Part shown: in pieces, positions 53,588 to 62,079 of the stretch
Layout of the letters: each line of letters begins with the position of its first letter
Position numbering within the stretch: the first letter of the stretch is position 1
Origin: JAVKBW01 sp040222995
GTDB lineage: Bacteria > Pseudomonadota > Alphaproteobacteria > UBA8366 > Aestuariispiraceae
DNA: 64,000 bases
Assembly: GCA_040222995.1 (NCBI GenBank)
Contig: JAVKBW010000082.1
Span: forward strand, 186,001-250,000
Reading direction: 5' to 3'
The notes under the pieces: model-generated
What the model was told of the DNA's origin: nothing
Seen by the model: the letters and a program-made list of their open reading frames with translations, nothing else
The model's database searches: none
Made by a program: the position numbers and the translations under genes

Positions 53588-54238
53588 GTGTTCCTGAAAC
53601 TGTGTCCCGTATTGCTGGTTTCGCTTCTGTCGTTCCTGCCGGCGGAGACCCGTGCGGAAGACCTTGCGGCGCTGGTTGAACAGGTGGATGGGGTCGACGA
53701 TATCGCGGCGCTGGATTTTCTTGCGCCGGGCGACCTGATCGATCTCGGCGCGGACGGCGCGCTAACCCTCAGCTACCTGTCGTCCTGCCGGCACGAAAGG
53801 ATTCGAGGCGGGCTGGTGCGGATCGGCGAGACGGGCAGCACCGCCACGGGCGGAGAAATCGACATCAGCGTCATTCCCTGCGACTCCCAGCGGGTTGTCC
53901 GCGCCGGCGCCGGCGCGGAAGCGTCGGTTGTGCGGAATTTCGGCGATACGCGGGACATGCTGTCGCCGGAACCGGATGTGATCGTGTTTTCGGTCTATCC
54001 GGTTCTGAAATCGCTGGCGCGGATCGGGTCGGTGCGGCTGATGCGTCTTGACCGGGACGAGCCGGAACGGGATCTGACGTTGCGGAACGGGATCGGCGAC
54101 TTCCGCGACTATCGCCTTCGGCTCGCGCCTGACGGGCTGTACCGCATCATCAACGGCGAAACCGATACGATTTTCCGTGTCGATGCCGGGGCCGGTTCCG
54201 GCGATACGGCGATCCTGAGCCGTCTGGTCGTAATCTAG
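53588..54238 (+). CDS. Secreted protein of unknown function
   Basis: A 216-residue protein with an N-terminal signal peptide (LCPVLLVSLLSFLPAETRA) cleaved before AEDLAAL. Start is GTG at 53588. The mature part is beta-rich with two Cys (SSCRHE, IPCDSQ) that may form a disulphide, and looks vaguely FecR-like (LAPGDLIDLGADGALTLSYL), but I could not assign a family. It directly follows bactofilin by 30 bases, so it may be part of the same envelope unit. Confidence 0.68.
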   Translation: MFLKLCPVLLVSLLSFLPAETRAEDLAALVEQVDGVDDIAALDFLAPGDLIDLGADGALTLSYLSSCRHERIRGGLVRIGETGSTATGGEIDISVIPCDSQRVVRAGAGAEASVVRNFGDTRDMLSPEPDVIVFSVYPVLKSLARIGSVRLMRLDRDEPERDLTLRNGIGDFRDYRLRLAPDGLYRIINGETDTIFRVDAGAGSGDTAILSRLVVI

Positions 54239-54243
54239 CCGCG

Positions 54244-55248
54244 TTACGCCAGACTGATTTCAAGCGCGCGTCGGAACATGGCGGGATCGACATTGCCGCC
54301 GGACAATACCGCGACGACGCACTGGCCCTGTAGCGGTACCATGCCGTTCAGGCATGCCGCGAGCGCAACCGCGCCACCGGGTTCGACGACCAGCTTCAGA
54401 TCCGCAAAGGCGACCGCCATCGCCGCCAGTGCCTGTTCGTCGCTGATGCCGAAAGCGCCGGCCAGCAATGCGCGGTTAATCGGAAAGGTGAGTTTGCCGG
54501 GCATTTTCGACAGCAAAGCATCGCAGATCGATGACAGTCCGTCCGCATTTCCCTGTCGTTCGCCGCTTTCGAGCGACCGTCTCGTATCGTCGAATTCAGC
54601 CGGTTCGACGGCATAGACCGGGGTATCCGGGCATTTCGCGGCAAGCGCGGTCGCGGTGCCTGAAATCAGACCGCCGCCGCCGCAGGGAGCCAGCACCGCG
54701 TCGGCCATCACGCCGAGTTTCTCCAGATCCTCGGCAATTTCCAGCCCGACGGTGCCCTGTCCGGCGATGATGTACGGATCGTCGTAGGGACGCACGATGG
54801 CCGCCCCCCGTTCGGCGGCGATCCGGTCGGCGATTGCCTCGCGATCCTCGCCGAACCGGTCGTAAGTGACGACCTCCGCACCCAAAGCCCTGGTGTTCCG
54901 GATTTTGATTGCCGGCGCGTCTTCCGGCATCACGATCACCGCTGGCAGGCCGAGAACGCCGGCGGCGGCGGCGACGCCCTGCGCATGATTGCCGGAGGAG
55001 TAGGCGATGACGCCGCCGGCCGTTTCCTGTTTCGAAAGATTGGAAATCCTGTTGAAGGCGCCGCGGAACTTGAACGAGCCGGTGCGCTGCAGGCATTCCG
55101 GTTTCACAAGAAGCCGCCCGCCCAGCCGCTGGTTCAGAAGCGGCGATTCCAGCAGCGGCGTCCAAACCGCCTTTCCGTTCAGGGTCAGCGCGGCGGCCTC
55201 GATATCGCCAATGGTTGGCGCGTCATCGGAAACGGGAAAGGAAGTCAT
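54244..55248 (-). CDS. Threonine/serine dehydratase (PLP)
   Basis: A 334-residue fold-type II PLP enzyme that deaminates threonine or serine to 2-oxoacids. The PLP-Lys is in GSFKFRGAFNRI near residue 55, with SSGNHAQG near 83-90 and the glycine loop GGGGLISG near 185-192. There is no C-terminal ACT domain, so it is a catabolic or broad-specificity type rather than biosynthetic IlvA. The start at 55248 (MTSFPVSDD) overlaps the upstream hydrolase stop by 26 bases. Confidence 0.92.
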   Translation of the reverse strand: MTSFPVSDDAPTIGDIEAAALTLNGKAVWTPLLESPLLNQRLGGRLLVKPECLQRTGSFKFRGAFNRISNLSKQETAGGVIAYSSGNHAQGVAAAAGVLGLPAVIVMPEDAPAIKIRNTRALGAEVVTYDRFGEDREAIADRIAAERGAAIVRPYDDPYIIAGQGTVGLEIAEDLEKLGVMADAVLAPCGGGGLISGTATALAAKCPDTPVYAVEPAEFDDTRRSLESGERQGNADGLSSICDALLSKMPGKLTFPINRALLAGAFGISDEQALAAMAVAFADLKLVVEPGGAVALAACLNGMVPLQGQCVVAVLSGGNVDPAMFRRALEISLA

Positions 55249-56071
55249 CGACAGCCTCGTTTGCAATGGGTTCCTGAAGAGTAGGGCAATGTCCTGCATC
55301 AGGCACTTCGACGCCAGTCAAAAACGGCATGCCGTCCTGCATTTTGCCGAATGTTTCCCGGCTCAGGATATCCGAGACCTCACCACGCAATGCGAGAACG
55401 GGAATGCTGCGCACGGCCTTGAAAAGGCCCCAGATATCCGGCAGGGCGGATTGCCGTTTCAGCGGTTCCGCGATGGCGGTATCCCAGTCGAGCCGGTAGC
55501 CGCCCGCACCGTCGCTGGTGACACTGCCATCGGCGACGATGCGCCACTCCTCCTCCGTCAGATTCGGCATGTTGAGGAAGGCTTTCACGTCGGTAACGAC
55601 ATCGTCGATGGTTCCGAAGGTCCGATCATTGCCGATATAGCCGATAATTCTGTCCAGACCGCCGGTTTCAACGGTCGGCCCGATATCGTTCATGATCAAT
55701 CCGGCCAGCGCCATTGGGGTCGCAGCCGCCAGCCCAAGGCCCAGCAGGCCGCCAAGCGACGTCCCGGCGACAACAACACGATGGATGCCGGTCGCCGCCA
55801 GCAGGTGGCGAAGATCGTCGAGATAACGGGTCGGGATATAGTTGGACGGGTCGGGATCGTATTGCGACCGGCCGCGACCGCGATAATCGGGGCACAGAAG
55901 ACGCCAGCCATCGGCCTGCCGCCGTTCGGCGAACAGGGCGAAATCCTTCGATGTACGGGCTATTCCGGGAAGACAGAGCAGAACAGGCCGGTCTCGCCTG
56001 TCGCCGCTCGGATAATCCCGGCAGTAAAGGCGCAGACCGTCCTGGGTGCGGAACCAGATGTCGTTGTACAT
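55223..56071 (-). CDS. Alpha/beta hydrolase
   Basis: A 282-residue alpha/beta hydrolase. The nucleophile elbow is GTSLGG near residues 104-109, the acid is likely Asp in ALRGEVSDILS near residue 224, and the catalytic His is in DAGHCPTL near 265. It begins YNDIWFRTQDGLRLYCRDY, as in epoxide-hydrolase and lactonase-like members. Overlaps the dehydratase, so they are co-translated. Substrate unknown. Confidence 0.9.
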   Translation of the reverse strand: MYNDIWFRTQDGLRLYCRDYPSGDRRDRPVLLCLPGIARTSKDFALFAERRQADGWRLLCPDYRGRGRSQYDPDPSNYIPTRYLDDLRHLLAATGIHRVVVAGTSLGGLLGLGLAAATPMALAGLIMNDIGPTVETGGLDRIIGYIGNDRTFGTIDDVVTDVKAFLNMPNLTEEEWRIVADGSVTSDGAGGYRLDWDTAIAEPLKRQSALPDIWGLFKAVRSIPVLALRGEVSDILSRETFGKMQDGMPFLTGVEVPDAGHCPTLQEPIANEAVDDFLSRFR

Positions 56072-56090
56072 GCCCCGGTCCGTTTACGAT

Positions 56091-58127
56091 CTAGCGGCTC
56101 GCGGCCTGCGAAAGAATGGATTGCGTACTGAAGGCGACGATTACCGGGCTGCTGGCCGACCGCTGGCGGTAGACGGTGATGTTTTCCAGGACCCGCTGCA
56201 CATAGTTGCGGGTTTCGTAATACGGAATCATCTCGATCCAGTCGATCGCCTCTTCGATGGAGCGCCGCGGATCGCCGAAGTCGTTTACCCAGCGCCTTGC
56301 CCGGCTCGGGCCGGCATTGTATCCGGCCAGCGCCATGACGAGCGACCCGTCGACATCTTCCAGCAATCCGTCCAGATAAGCCGTGCCGAGGCTCATGTTA
56401 TAGCCGGTATCGTCGGTCAGACTGTCCTTGCGGTAGGATACATTCTGTTTTCTGGCCGTGTTCTGAGCCGTACCCGGCATCAGTTGCATCAGCCCGCGCG
56501 CACCGGCGCTGCTGATGGCGTACTGGTCGAATCCGCTTTCCTGACGAATCAGGCCGAACACGATTTCGCTCGGCAGCGCCAGACCCGGCGGTACCGGCAG
56601 TTCGGGATAGCCGGCCTCGATCAGCACCGTTCCGGCCTTGATGGCCTGGCGCGCGACATAGACGGCTTCGCCTGGCAGGCCGACCTTGATGGCCAGTGAA
56701 GCCACGAGGTTATAACCGGCCGGATTGTCGGCGTTTCTGCCCAGATGCCGAATCAGCGATGCAGCCGGTTTCCGGGCTTTCGCCTGCACCAGCATCGGAA
56801 TCAGTTTCGCCAGCAAAGTGGAATCGAACGCTGCTTTCTCGTCCGCTGTCGCGATCGGATCGGCGGGCAGGGGCGGACGCTTGCTTTCGGTCAGATGATG
56901 CGCCGCCATCTGTCCGTAGAAGCTGGTCGTGTGCCGGGCCGCGACATCGTACCATTTATAGGCAATCAGCGATTTGCCGGCCGCTTCGGCGGCCCGGCCG
57001 GCCCAGTAGGCCCCGCGGCTGAGTGATACGGGATACTGTACATTCTCGTACATCGCCCGGAAATGCCCGAAGGCGACTTCCGGTTCATTCAGAAACCGCA
57101 AGGCCACGAAGCCGGAGAACCATTCCGCATCGGCAAAGGGAAAACCGTCGGTTGCCTTGTGCCGGCTGGCGATTTCATAGGCGCGTCGCGGGTTTCCGTC
57201 CCTCAGGAACCGCCGGGCCAGAATACTGCGTTCGCGCCACCAGAGGTTTTCGTATTCGACAGTGTCGGGCTGGTCGGAAAGCAGTTCCGCCGCACTTTCG
57301 TCGCGCCCCTTTGCGCGACGCCAACGCAACCGTTCATAAACCAGACCGGGATGATTCTGCAGGGCTGCGGGAACGCGGGAAATCGCCCTGTCAACGCCGC
57401 CGGACATCCGCTGCAGGGCAATGCGCGCTTCAGCCAGCGCCCTGGTTTCGGGGCCGACCCGGGCGGCCTGCCGCTTCGCGGCCGAAACCCTGCCTGTCCA
57501 TAACAGACGTTCGAGCCGCGCCAGATGGTCTTCTGTCCGCAGATCGCCGCGGAACTGTTTGCGAAACCCGTATTCCTCTTTCACCGGGATGTCGAGTTCA
57601 ACCCAGGCCCTGCGCACGATATCGACTGCCGCATCGCCGTGCCCGGTGCCGGTCAGCGCCAGGGCCAGCGCGGTTGCCCCCCGGGCGGTCACCGGCGCTT
57701 TGTCCCTGTACCAGGCGATCAGGCTTTTCGGGTCTTCGCTTCCGTCCAGCCGTTCTTCTGCATGCTTTTGCAGCAGGCTCAGATACGGCCAGTCAGGGTA
57801 GGAATCGATGAAGGCGGAGATTTCCGAGAAATCCGCATCGTTCTTGCGGTCGCGGTAATACAGCCAGTTCAACGCGATGGCGGGCAGTGGATCCGACGCT
57901 TTTTTGGCGTGGCGGAAGGCGTCTGGCCATTTGCCCAGATCGGCGGCAAGAAAGGCTGCTTCGTAATAGCGTGCGTCTTCATCGGAGAGACCGGTGGCCT
58001 TGACCGGGTTTCCGAACAGCAGCACGGCCAGACCGGCAATCAGCAACAGGTTCCGCACCAGCAGACCGGTGCGCCGCCATATTCCGATAACGGGCGCGAG
58101 TGTTTCAAGAGGCGTGAATCGGCGCAT
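56091..58127 (-). CDS. Soluble lytic transglycosylase (Slt-type)
   Basis: A 678-residue periplasmic peptidoglycan lyase. An N-terminal signal anchor (LVRNLLLIAGLAVLLFGNPV) is followed by a large helical, TPR-like U-domain and a C-terminal lysozyme-like domain. The catalytic Glu lies in GLIRQESGFDQYAISSAGA near residue 530, with GLMQLMPGTA and AGYNAGP just after. All SLT motifs are intact. It is divergent from dapA, an arrangement seen in related Alphaproteobacteria. Confidence 0.94.
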   Translation of the reverse strand: MRRFTPLETLAPVIGIWRRTGLLVRNLLLIAGLAVLLFGNPVKATGLSDEDARYYEAAFLAADLGKWPDAFRHAKKASDPLPAIALNWLYYRDRKNDADFSEISAFIDSYPDWPYLSLLQKHAEERLDGSEDPKSLIAWYRDKAPVTARGATALALALTGTGHGDAAVDIVRRAWVELDIPVKEEYGFRKQFRGDLRTEDHLARLERLLWTGRVSAAKRQAARVGPETRALAEARIALQRMSGGVDRAISRVPAALQNHPGLVYERLRWRRAKGRDESAAELLSDQPDTVEYENLWWRERSILARRFLRDGNPRRAYEIASRHKATDGFPFADAEWFSGFVALRFLNEPEVAFGHFRAMYENVQYPVSLSRGAYWAGRAAEAAGKSLIAYKWYDVAARHTTSFYGQMAAHHLTESKRPPLPADPIATADEKAAFDSTLLAKLIPMLVQAKARKPAASLIRHLGRNADNPAGYNLVASLAIKVGLPGEAVYVARQAIKAGTVLIEAGYPELPVPPGLALPSEIVFGLIRQESGFDQYAISSAGARGLMQLMPGTAQNTARKQNVSYRKDSLTDDTGYNMSLGTAYLDGLLEDVDGSLVMALAGYNAGPSRARRWVNDFGDPRRSIEEAIDWIEMIPYYETRNYVQRVLENITVYRQRSASSPVIVAFSTQSILSQAASR

Positions 58128-58351
58128 TTCGTCCTTCGTTCGTCAGTGTACCGGATCAGGACAGATACTGCTTGTTCGCAGGGATAGCATAATTGCGGGC
58201 GACAGCCTATCCCGGTTTACGGCGTGGGATCGGAAAAAACCGTGTCCTGACCGTGCTGCGCTATCTTGTTTGCAGTGCGTTCAATCTATAATGTCCGCGA
58301 CCTTCAACCTCTGGCGATTCGGCGGATGCCGATACTTTCGGGAGAACGGAA

Positions 58352-59239
58352 ATGGCCGCACGCTTCAACGGATCAATGACGGCGCTGATCACGCCGATGC
58401 ATACCGATGGGGCCATCGACGAGAAAGCGTTCCAGGAATTCGTTCAGTGGCAGATAGACGAAGGCACGGACGGCGTTATTCCGGTCGGGACAACCGGCGA
58501 ATCGCCGACACTGAGCCATCCGGAACACCGCCGGGTAGTGGAACTGTGCCTCGAGGTCGCCAAGGGCAAGGTGGATGTCATCGCCGGCACGGGATCCAAC
58601 AATACCGCCGAAGCCATCAGCCTGACCAAACATGCCGAAGCCGCCGGGGCGGATGCCGCGTTGATCGTCACGCCGTACTACAACAAGCCGACGCAGGCCG
58701 GTTTGTATGCGCATTACGCGGCGATTGCCGAAGCGACGACGATACCGATCGTGATTTACAACATTCCCGGACGCAGCATCGTCGACATGTCGGTGGAGAC
58801 CATGGCGCGTCTGGCGAAGGACTACGACCAGATTATCGGCGTCAAGGATGCGACGAACGATCTGAACCGGCCGGTCAACACGCGGCTGGCCATCGGTCCG
58901 GATTTTTCTCAATTGTCGGGCGAAGACGGCACTATTGGCGCGTTTCTGGGGCAGGGGGGACATGGCTGCATTTCCGTCACCTCCAATGTCGCGCCCGGCC
59001 TTTGCGCCCGGCTGCACGATAGCTGGCGGCAGCAGGATCTGGAAACCTTCGCCGAAGTCCGGGACCGCCTGATGCCGGTGCACCGGGCGATGTTCTGCGA
59101 ATCCTCGCCGGGACCTGTGAAATACGCGGCCAGCCTGCTCGGAAAGTCGACATCCTTCGCGCGGCTGCCGATCACCGAAATCGCCGACAGCAGCAAAGCG
59201 ACGGTGAAAGCCGCCCTGGAAAGCGCCGGCCTCTTGTAA
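58352..59239 (+). CDS. dapA: 4-hydroxy-tetrahydrodipicolinate synthase
   Basis: A 295-residue TIM-barrel aldolase that condenses pyruvate with aspartate semialdehyde in lysine and peptidoglycan diaminopimelate synthesis. The Schiff-base Lys is Lys165 in GVKDAT, with the active-site Tyr136 in YNIPGRS and GTTGESPTL near 46. GGGAGAACGG precedes the ATG at 58352. SmpB follows 36 bases later. Confidence 0.96.
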   Translation: MAARFNGSMTALITPMHTDGAIDEKAFQEFVQWQIDEGTDGVIPVGTTGESPTLSHPEHRRVVELCLEVAKGKVDVIAGTGSNNTAEAISLTKHAEAAGADAALIVTPYYNKPTQAGLYAHYAAIAEATTIPIVIYNIPGRSIVDMSVETMARLAKDYDQIIGVKDATNDLNRPVNTRLAIGPDFSQLSGEDGTIGAFLGQGGHGCISVTSNVAPGLCARLHDSWRQQDLETFAEVRDRLMPVHRAMFCESSPGPVKYAASLLGKSTSFARLPITEIADSSKATVKAALESAGLL

Positions 59240-59275
59240 GCGACAGCCTCACGGCGACGCGCGGGCGATACTCGA

Positions 59276-59764
59276 ATGGCGGGAAAAAACACAAAGAAGC
59301 ATGCGATCACATCGGGGACGGTGGCCGTCAACCGGCGCGCCAAGTTCGACTATGAGATCGAGGATTCTGTTGAAACGGGGATCGTCCTTACCGGCTCGGA
59401 GGTGAAGGCGCTGCGAACAACGGGCGTCAGTCTCAACGAAACCTATGCCGGGCCGAAGCAGGGCGAACTGTACCTGTTCAACATGCATATCCCGGAATAT
59501 CCGAATGCGCCCGACGCCCATCAGCATGAACCGCGCCGGCCGCGCAAACTGCTGGTGCACAAGCGCGAGCGTGACAAGCTGCTGGGCGCGGTGCAGCGGC
59601 AGGGCGTCACGCTGGTGCCGATCAACCTGTATTTCAACAACCGGGGCCTGTGCAAACTCAGCCTGGGAATCGGCAAGGGCAAGCGCGAGATCGACAAGCG
59701 TGAAACGATCAAGGAACGGGACTGGAAACGGAATCAGGGACGGCTGCTGCGCGACAACCAATAG
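59276..59764 (+). CDS. smpB: SsrA-binding protein
   Basis: A 162-residue basic RNA-binding protein that brings tmRNA to stalled ribosomes. The OB-fold motifs AKFDYEIEDSVETGIVL, TGSEVKALR, ELYLFNMHI and LLVHKRERDKL are visible, and the lysine/arginine-rich C-terminal tail (KRETIKERDWKRNQGRL) enters the decoding site. The partner ssrA gene is not in the window. It is convergent with the lipoprotein gene at 59774. Confidence 0.97.
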   Translation: MAGKNTKKHAITSGTVAVNRRAKFDYEIEDSVETGIVLTGSEVKALRTTGVSLNETYAGPKQGELYLFNMHIPEYPNAPDAHQHEPRRPRKLLVHKRERDKLLGAVQRQGVTLVPINLYFNNRGLCKLSLGIGKGKREIDKRETIKERDWKRNQGRLLRDNQ

Positions 59765-59773
59765 GCTGAAAGG

Positions 59774-60343
59774 TCAGTTCCGCAGCGGTATGGAAAACAG
59801 CACGCTGCGGTTCGAAAGATCGACGCCCTGACCGTTGATCGTCGCCTGGCCGGCCACCGGCACCAGTATGCCCGCCGCTTCGCTGGCGTCGCTGCAGAAC
59901 ATCTGCCAGTCGCCGTGGCCAGCCGTGCCATTGAACCGAAGCAATCCCTCGCAATCGATACCGAGATACTCCATCCGGAATTCGAACCGGCTCGCCGTGC
60001 CCGCCTTGGAGACAGTGACGGCGACATGGTTCAGGTCGGTCCTTCCATACCAGATCAACGCCATCGGCACCGGCGTCAGGGCGACGTAATTAACCGGCGA
60101 GTTCGGCGAGACCGCATTATCCTCGCTGATGACAGTCGGGGTGGGGGCGAGACCGACAGTTTGGTTTTCGCCGGCCGGTTCAGCGGCGGATTGGTCAGCC
60201 TGCCGTACCGGCGCAGCCGGCTCAGACCCTGCCGGCGGCGGCGCGTCGAGAGAACACCCGGCCAGCGTCAGGCCGATCGCAAGCACTGTCGTGAAAAGAA
60301 CAGACAGGTGGCGGTTCAAGCCGGGAGAGCAAGGGACACCGGC
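59774..60343 (-). CDS. Predicted lipoprotein in the tolC operon
   Basis: A 189-residue protein with a lipoprotein signal: VLFTTVLAIGLTLAGC, whose Cys would be lipidated. A Pro/Ala-rich linker (PPPAGSEPAAPVRQADQ) leads to a beta-rich domain of unknown family. The likely start is GTG at 60343, just seven bases after the tolC stop with GGAACT upstream; an ATG at 60418 would sit inside tolC. It probably co-operates with TolC at the outer membrane. Confidence 0.7.
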   Translation of the reverse strand, partial: AGVPCSPGLNRHLSVLFTTVLAIGLTLAGCSLDAPPPAGSEPAAPVRQADQSAAEPAGENQTVGLAPTPTVISEDNAVSPNSPVNYVALTPVPMALIWYGRTDLNHVAVTVSKAGTASRFEFRMEYLGIDCEGLLRFNGTAGHGDWQMFCSDASEAAGILVPVAGQATINGQGVDLSNRSVLFSIPLRN

Positions 60344-60350
60344 CACCTGT

Positions 60351-61685
60351 CTAGTTCCTTTCGTCGAGTGAAGCCGTCTCCAGACCGAAAATGCCCGGCG
60401 TAAGACGGCCCATGGCAAACAGTACCTGATAGGCGGAAACCATCATGGTTGTTCTTGTATCGACGAGGGTAATATCGGCCAGCAGCGAGGCTTCCTCCGC
60501 TGCCAGATATTCGAGCGACGTGCCGACGCCGTTGTTCAGGCGGTCGAGCTGAATATCGGCGATCTCGCGTGCGGTCGATGCCGATTCCTCGGCCAGATCG
60601 ATCTGTTGCCGCGCCGTCTGGTAGTTGTTCCAGGCCGATTTGGCTTCCTGAATGACCTGGCGATGGGCGAACCGGTTGCGGTTTCTGGCGGCGACTTCCT
60701 GCTGCCGCGCGGCGCTGGTCCGCGCCTGGGTGCCGAAGCCGTCGAACAGGTTCCAGCGGCCTTCAAGCAGGATCGAATAGTCGCGCCGCACACCGCGCAC
60801 GGTATCGACATTGCTTTCGTAGTTCTGCGTGCCCTTCAGCGTGAAGGTCGGGTAGCTCGTCGATTGCGCCGCGCGTACCTGATGGGTCGCCTGATCGACC
60901 TGTTCCCGCGTCACCATGATCTGCGGATTGTTGGCGAGAACGATTTCCTCCAGTTCTTCCGTGCTGGCCGGCATCAGATCGTAGGGGATCGTCACCGGCG
61001 TCATGTTCCCCAGATCGGGCATGTCGCCGAAGGTCTGGGCATACTGGTAGACGAAATTCTTGAAGATGCCGTCGAAGCCGACCTGGGCTGTCCGGTTGCG
61101 TTGTTCGGCGGCGACGAGGGAGAGCAGATCGATTTGATTGACGGTCTCGCCGACCGCCTGCCGCTGCAGGTCGATTTGTGACTGGATGACGTTTATAAGA
61201 TCATCGAATTTCTTGTATTTTTCTTTTTGTAACAACACATTGATGTATGTTGTTAAAGCGGTGGATAGGGTGGTTTGCGTAACGCTTTCCAGGGTTTCGC
61301 GGGCGACCCGGGCGGCGGCGTCCGCGCTGTCCAGGTTGGCTTCCTTCAGGAACCCGTCGAACAAATTGAGAGAGGCTTCGAGGCTGGCGGATTCACGGGC
61401 GAGACGCGAAGTATCGCCATCCGCGGCGGCCCGTCTGCCCGGGCTGTCGATTGACTCGAACCCTTTGTCGCCGGTGGCGTTGAGCTGCGGCAGAAACTTC
61501 GAAAAGGCGTCGTCGGTCAGCGCCTGGGCGGCGCGGTAGTTGGCGCGTGCTTCGCGAATCTGCGGATGCGACTCCAGAAGCAGGGTAAGCTCCTCCTGCA
61601 GCGGATTCGCATCTGCGACGCTGGCGAAACTGAAAACCGCAAAAGCCACCGCTGGCAAGGTGCGAGCGGCATGCCGCAAAAACAT
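60351..61685 (-). CDS. tolC: TolC-family outer-membrane channel protein
   Basis: A 444-residue outer-membrane efflux or type I secretion channel. An N-terminal signal peptide ends near VADANPL. The coiled-coil repeats (EELTLLLESHPQIREARANYRAAQ, and a second copy from about residue 240) are the TolC alpha-barrel pattern. The start is ATG at 61685 after a run of G. It may serve the RND pump at 33953 or the large FecR-domain protein that is divergent from it. Type I secretion is inferred from that neighbour. Confidence 0.9.
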   Translation of the reverse strand: MFLRHAARTLPAVAFAVFSFASVADANPLQEELTLLLESHPQIREARANYRAAQALTDDAFSKFLPQLNATGDKGFESIDSPGRRAAADGDTSRLARESASLEASLNLFDGFLKEANLDSADAAARVARETLESVTQTTLSTALTTYINVLLQKEKYKKFDDLINVIQSQIDLQRQAVGETVNQIDLLSLVAAEQRNRTAQVGFDGIFKNFVYQYAQTFGDMPDLGNMTPVTIPYDLMPASTEELEEIVLANNPQIMVTREQVDQATHQVRAAQSTSYPTFTLKGTQNYESNVDTVRGVRRDYSILLEGRWNLFDGFGTQARTSAARQQEVAARNRNRFAHRQVIQEAKSAWNNYQTARQQIDLAEESASTAREIADIQLDRLNNGVGTSLEYLAAEEASLLADITLVDTRTTMMVSAYQVLFAMGRLTPGIFGLETASLDERN

Positions 61686-62079
61686 ATCCCCCCCGTTCAT
61701 GAGGCAGGCTGTTACAAAATGTCTGGACGCTCTCCCAGCGCCGACTCCAATAAAACATTGGAGTCAGGGCAAAACACAAGAACCGGCAGGATAAAAAAAC
61801 GAGAAAAGCTTTCGGTGTGATAAATTGACCACCGAATTCGAATATACTGGCAACCCCATGGCGGGCTTGATTAATTGCCGATTTGACGGGTTAATTCGCC
61901 AGTGTGTTGCGTGTCACAGAAAAATCTCGGTTTCCATGCCATGTATGGTGCATATCCGGGGAAAGACATGTATAGTTGCAATGCACGAAAGGGGACAGTG
62001 CAAGACGGGCTCGGGAAACTAGGGCCGGCTTGCGGTTTTTGCCGTTTCGGAGCCGATGCGGCTGATTGAGGTAGATTGA
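61686..62079. promoter_or_regulatory. Divergent intergenic region between tolC and the FecR-domain gene
   Basis: This 394-base region should carry two promoters. Its best structure is the perfect hairpin GACTCCAA/TTGGAGTC at 61743-61765. A short direct repeat TTAATTGCC/TTAATTCGCC occurs at about 61870-61900. No RNA gene or ORF of coding character was found. GAGG lies just before the FecR-domain start. Confidence 0.5.
61743..61765. promoter_or_regulatory. Hairpin GACTCCAA-N7-TTGGAGTC containing two GANTC sites
   Basis: Perfect 8-base arms, 7-base loop, about 60 bases before the tolC start. Both arms contain a GANTC, the CcrM methylation target of Alphaproteobacteria, so methylation-sensitive regulation is possible. 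Confidence 0.45.

Noticed and set aside
61825..61848. Promoter with TTGACC and TATACT upstream of the FecR-domain gene
   Set aside because: The spacing is only 12 bases, too short for a normal sigma-70 promoter.
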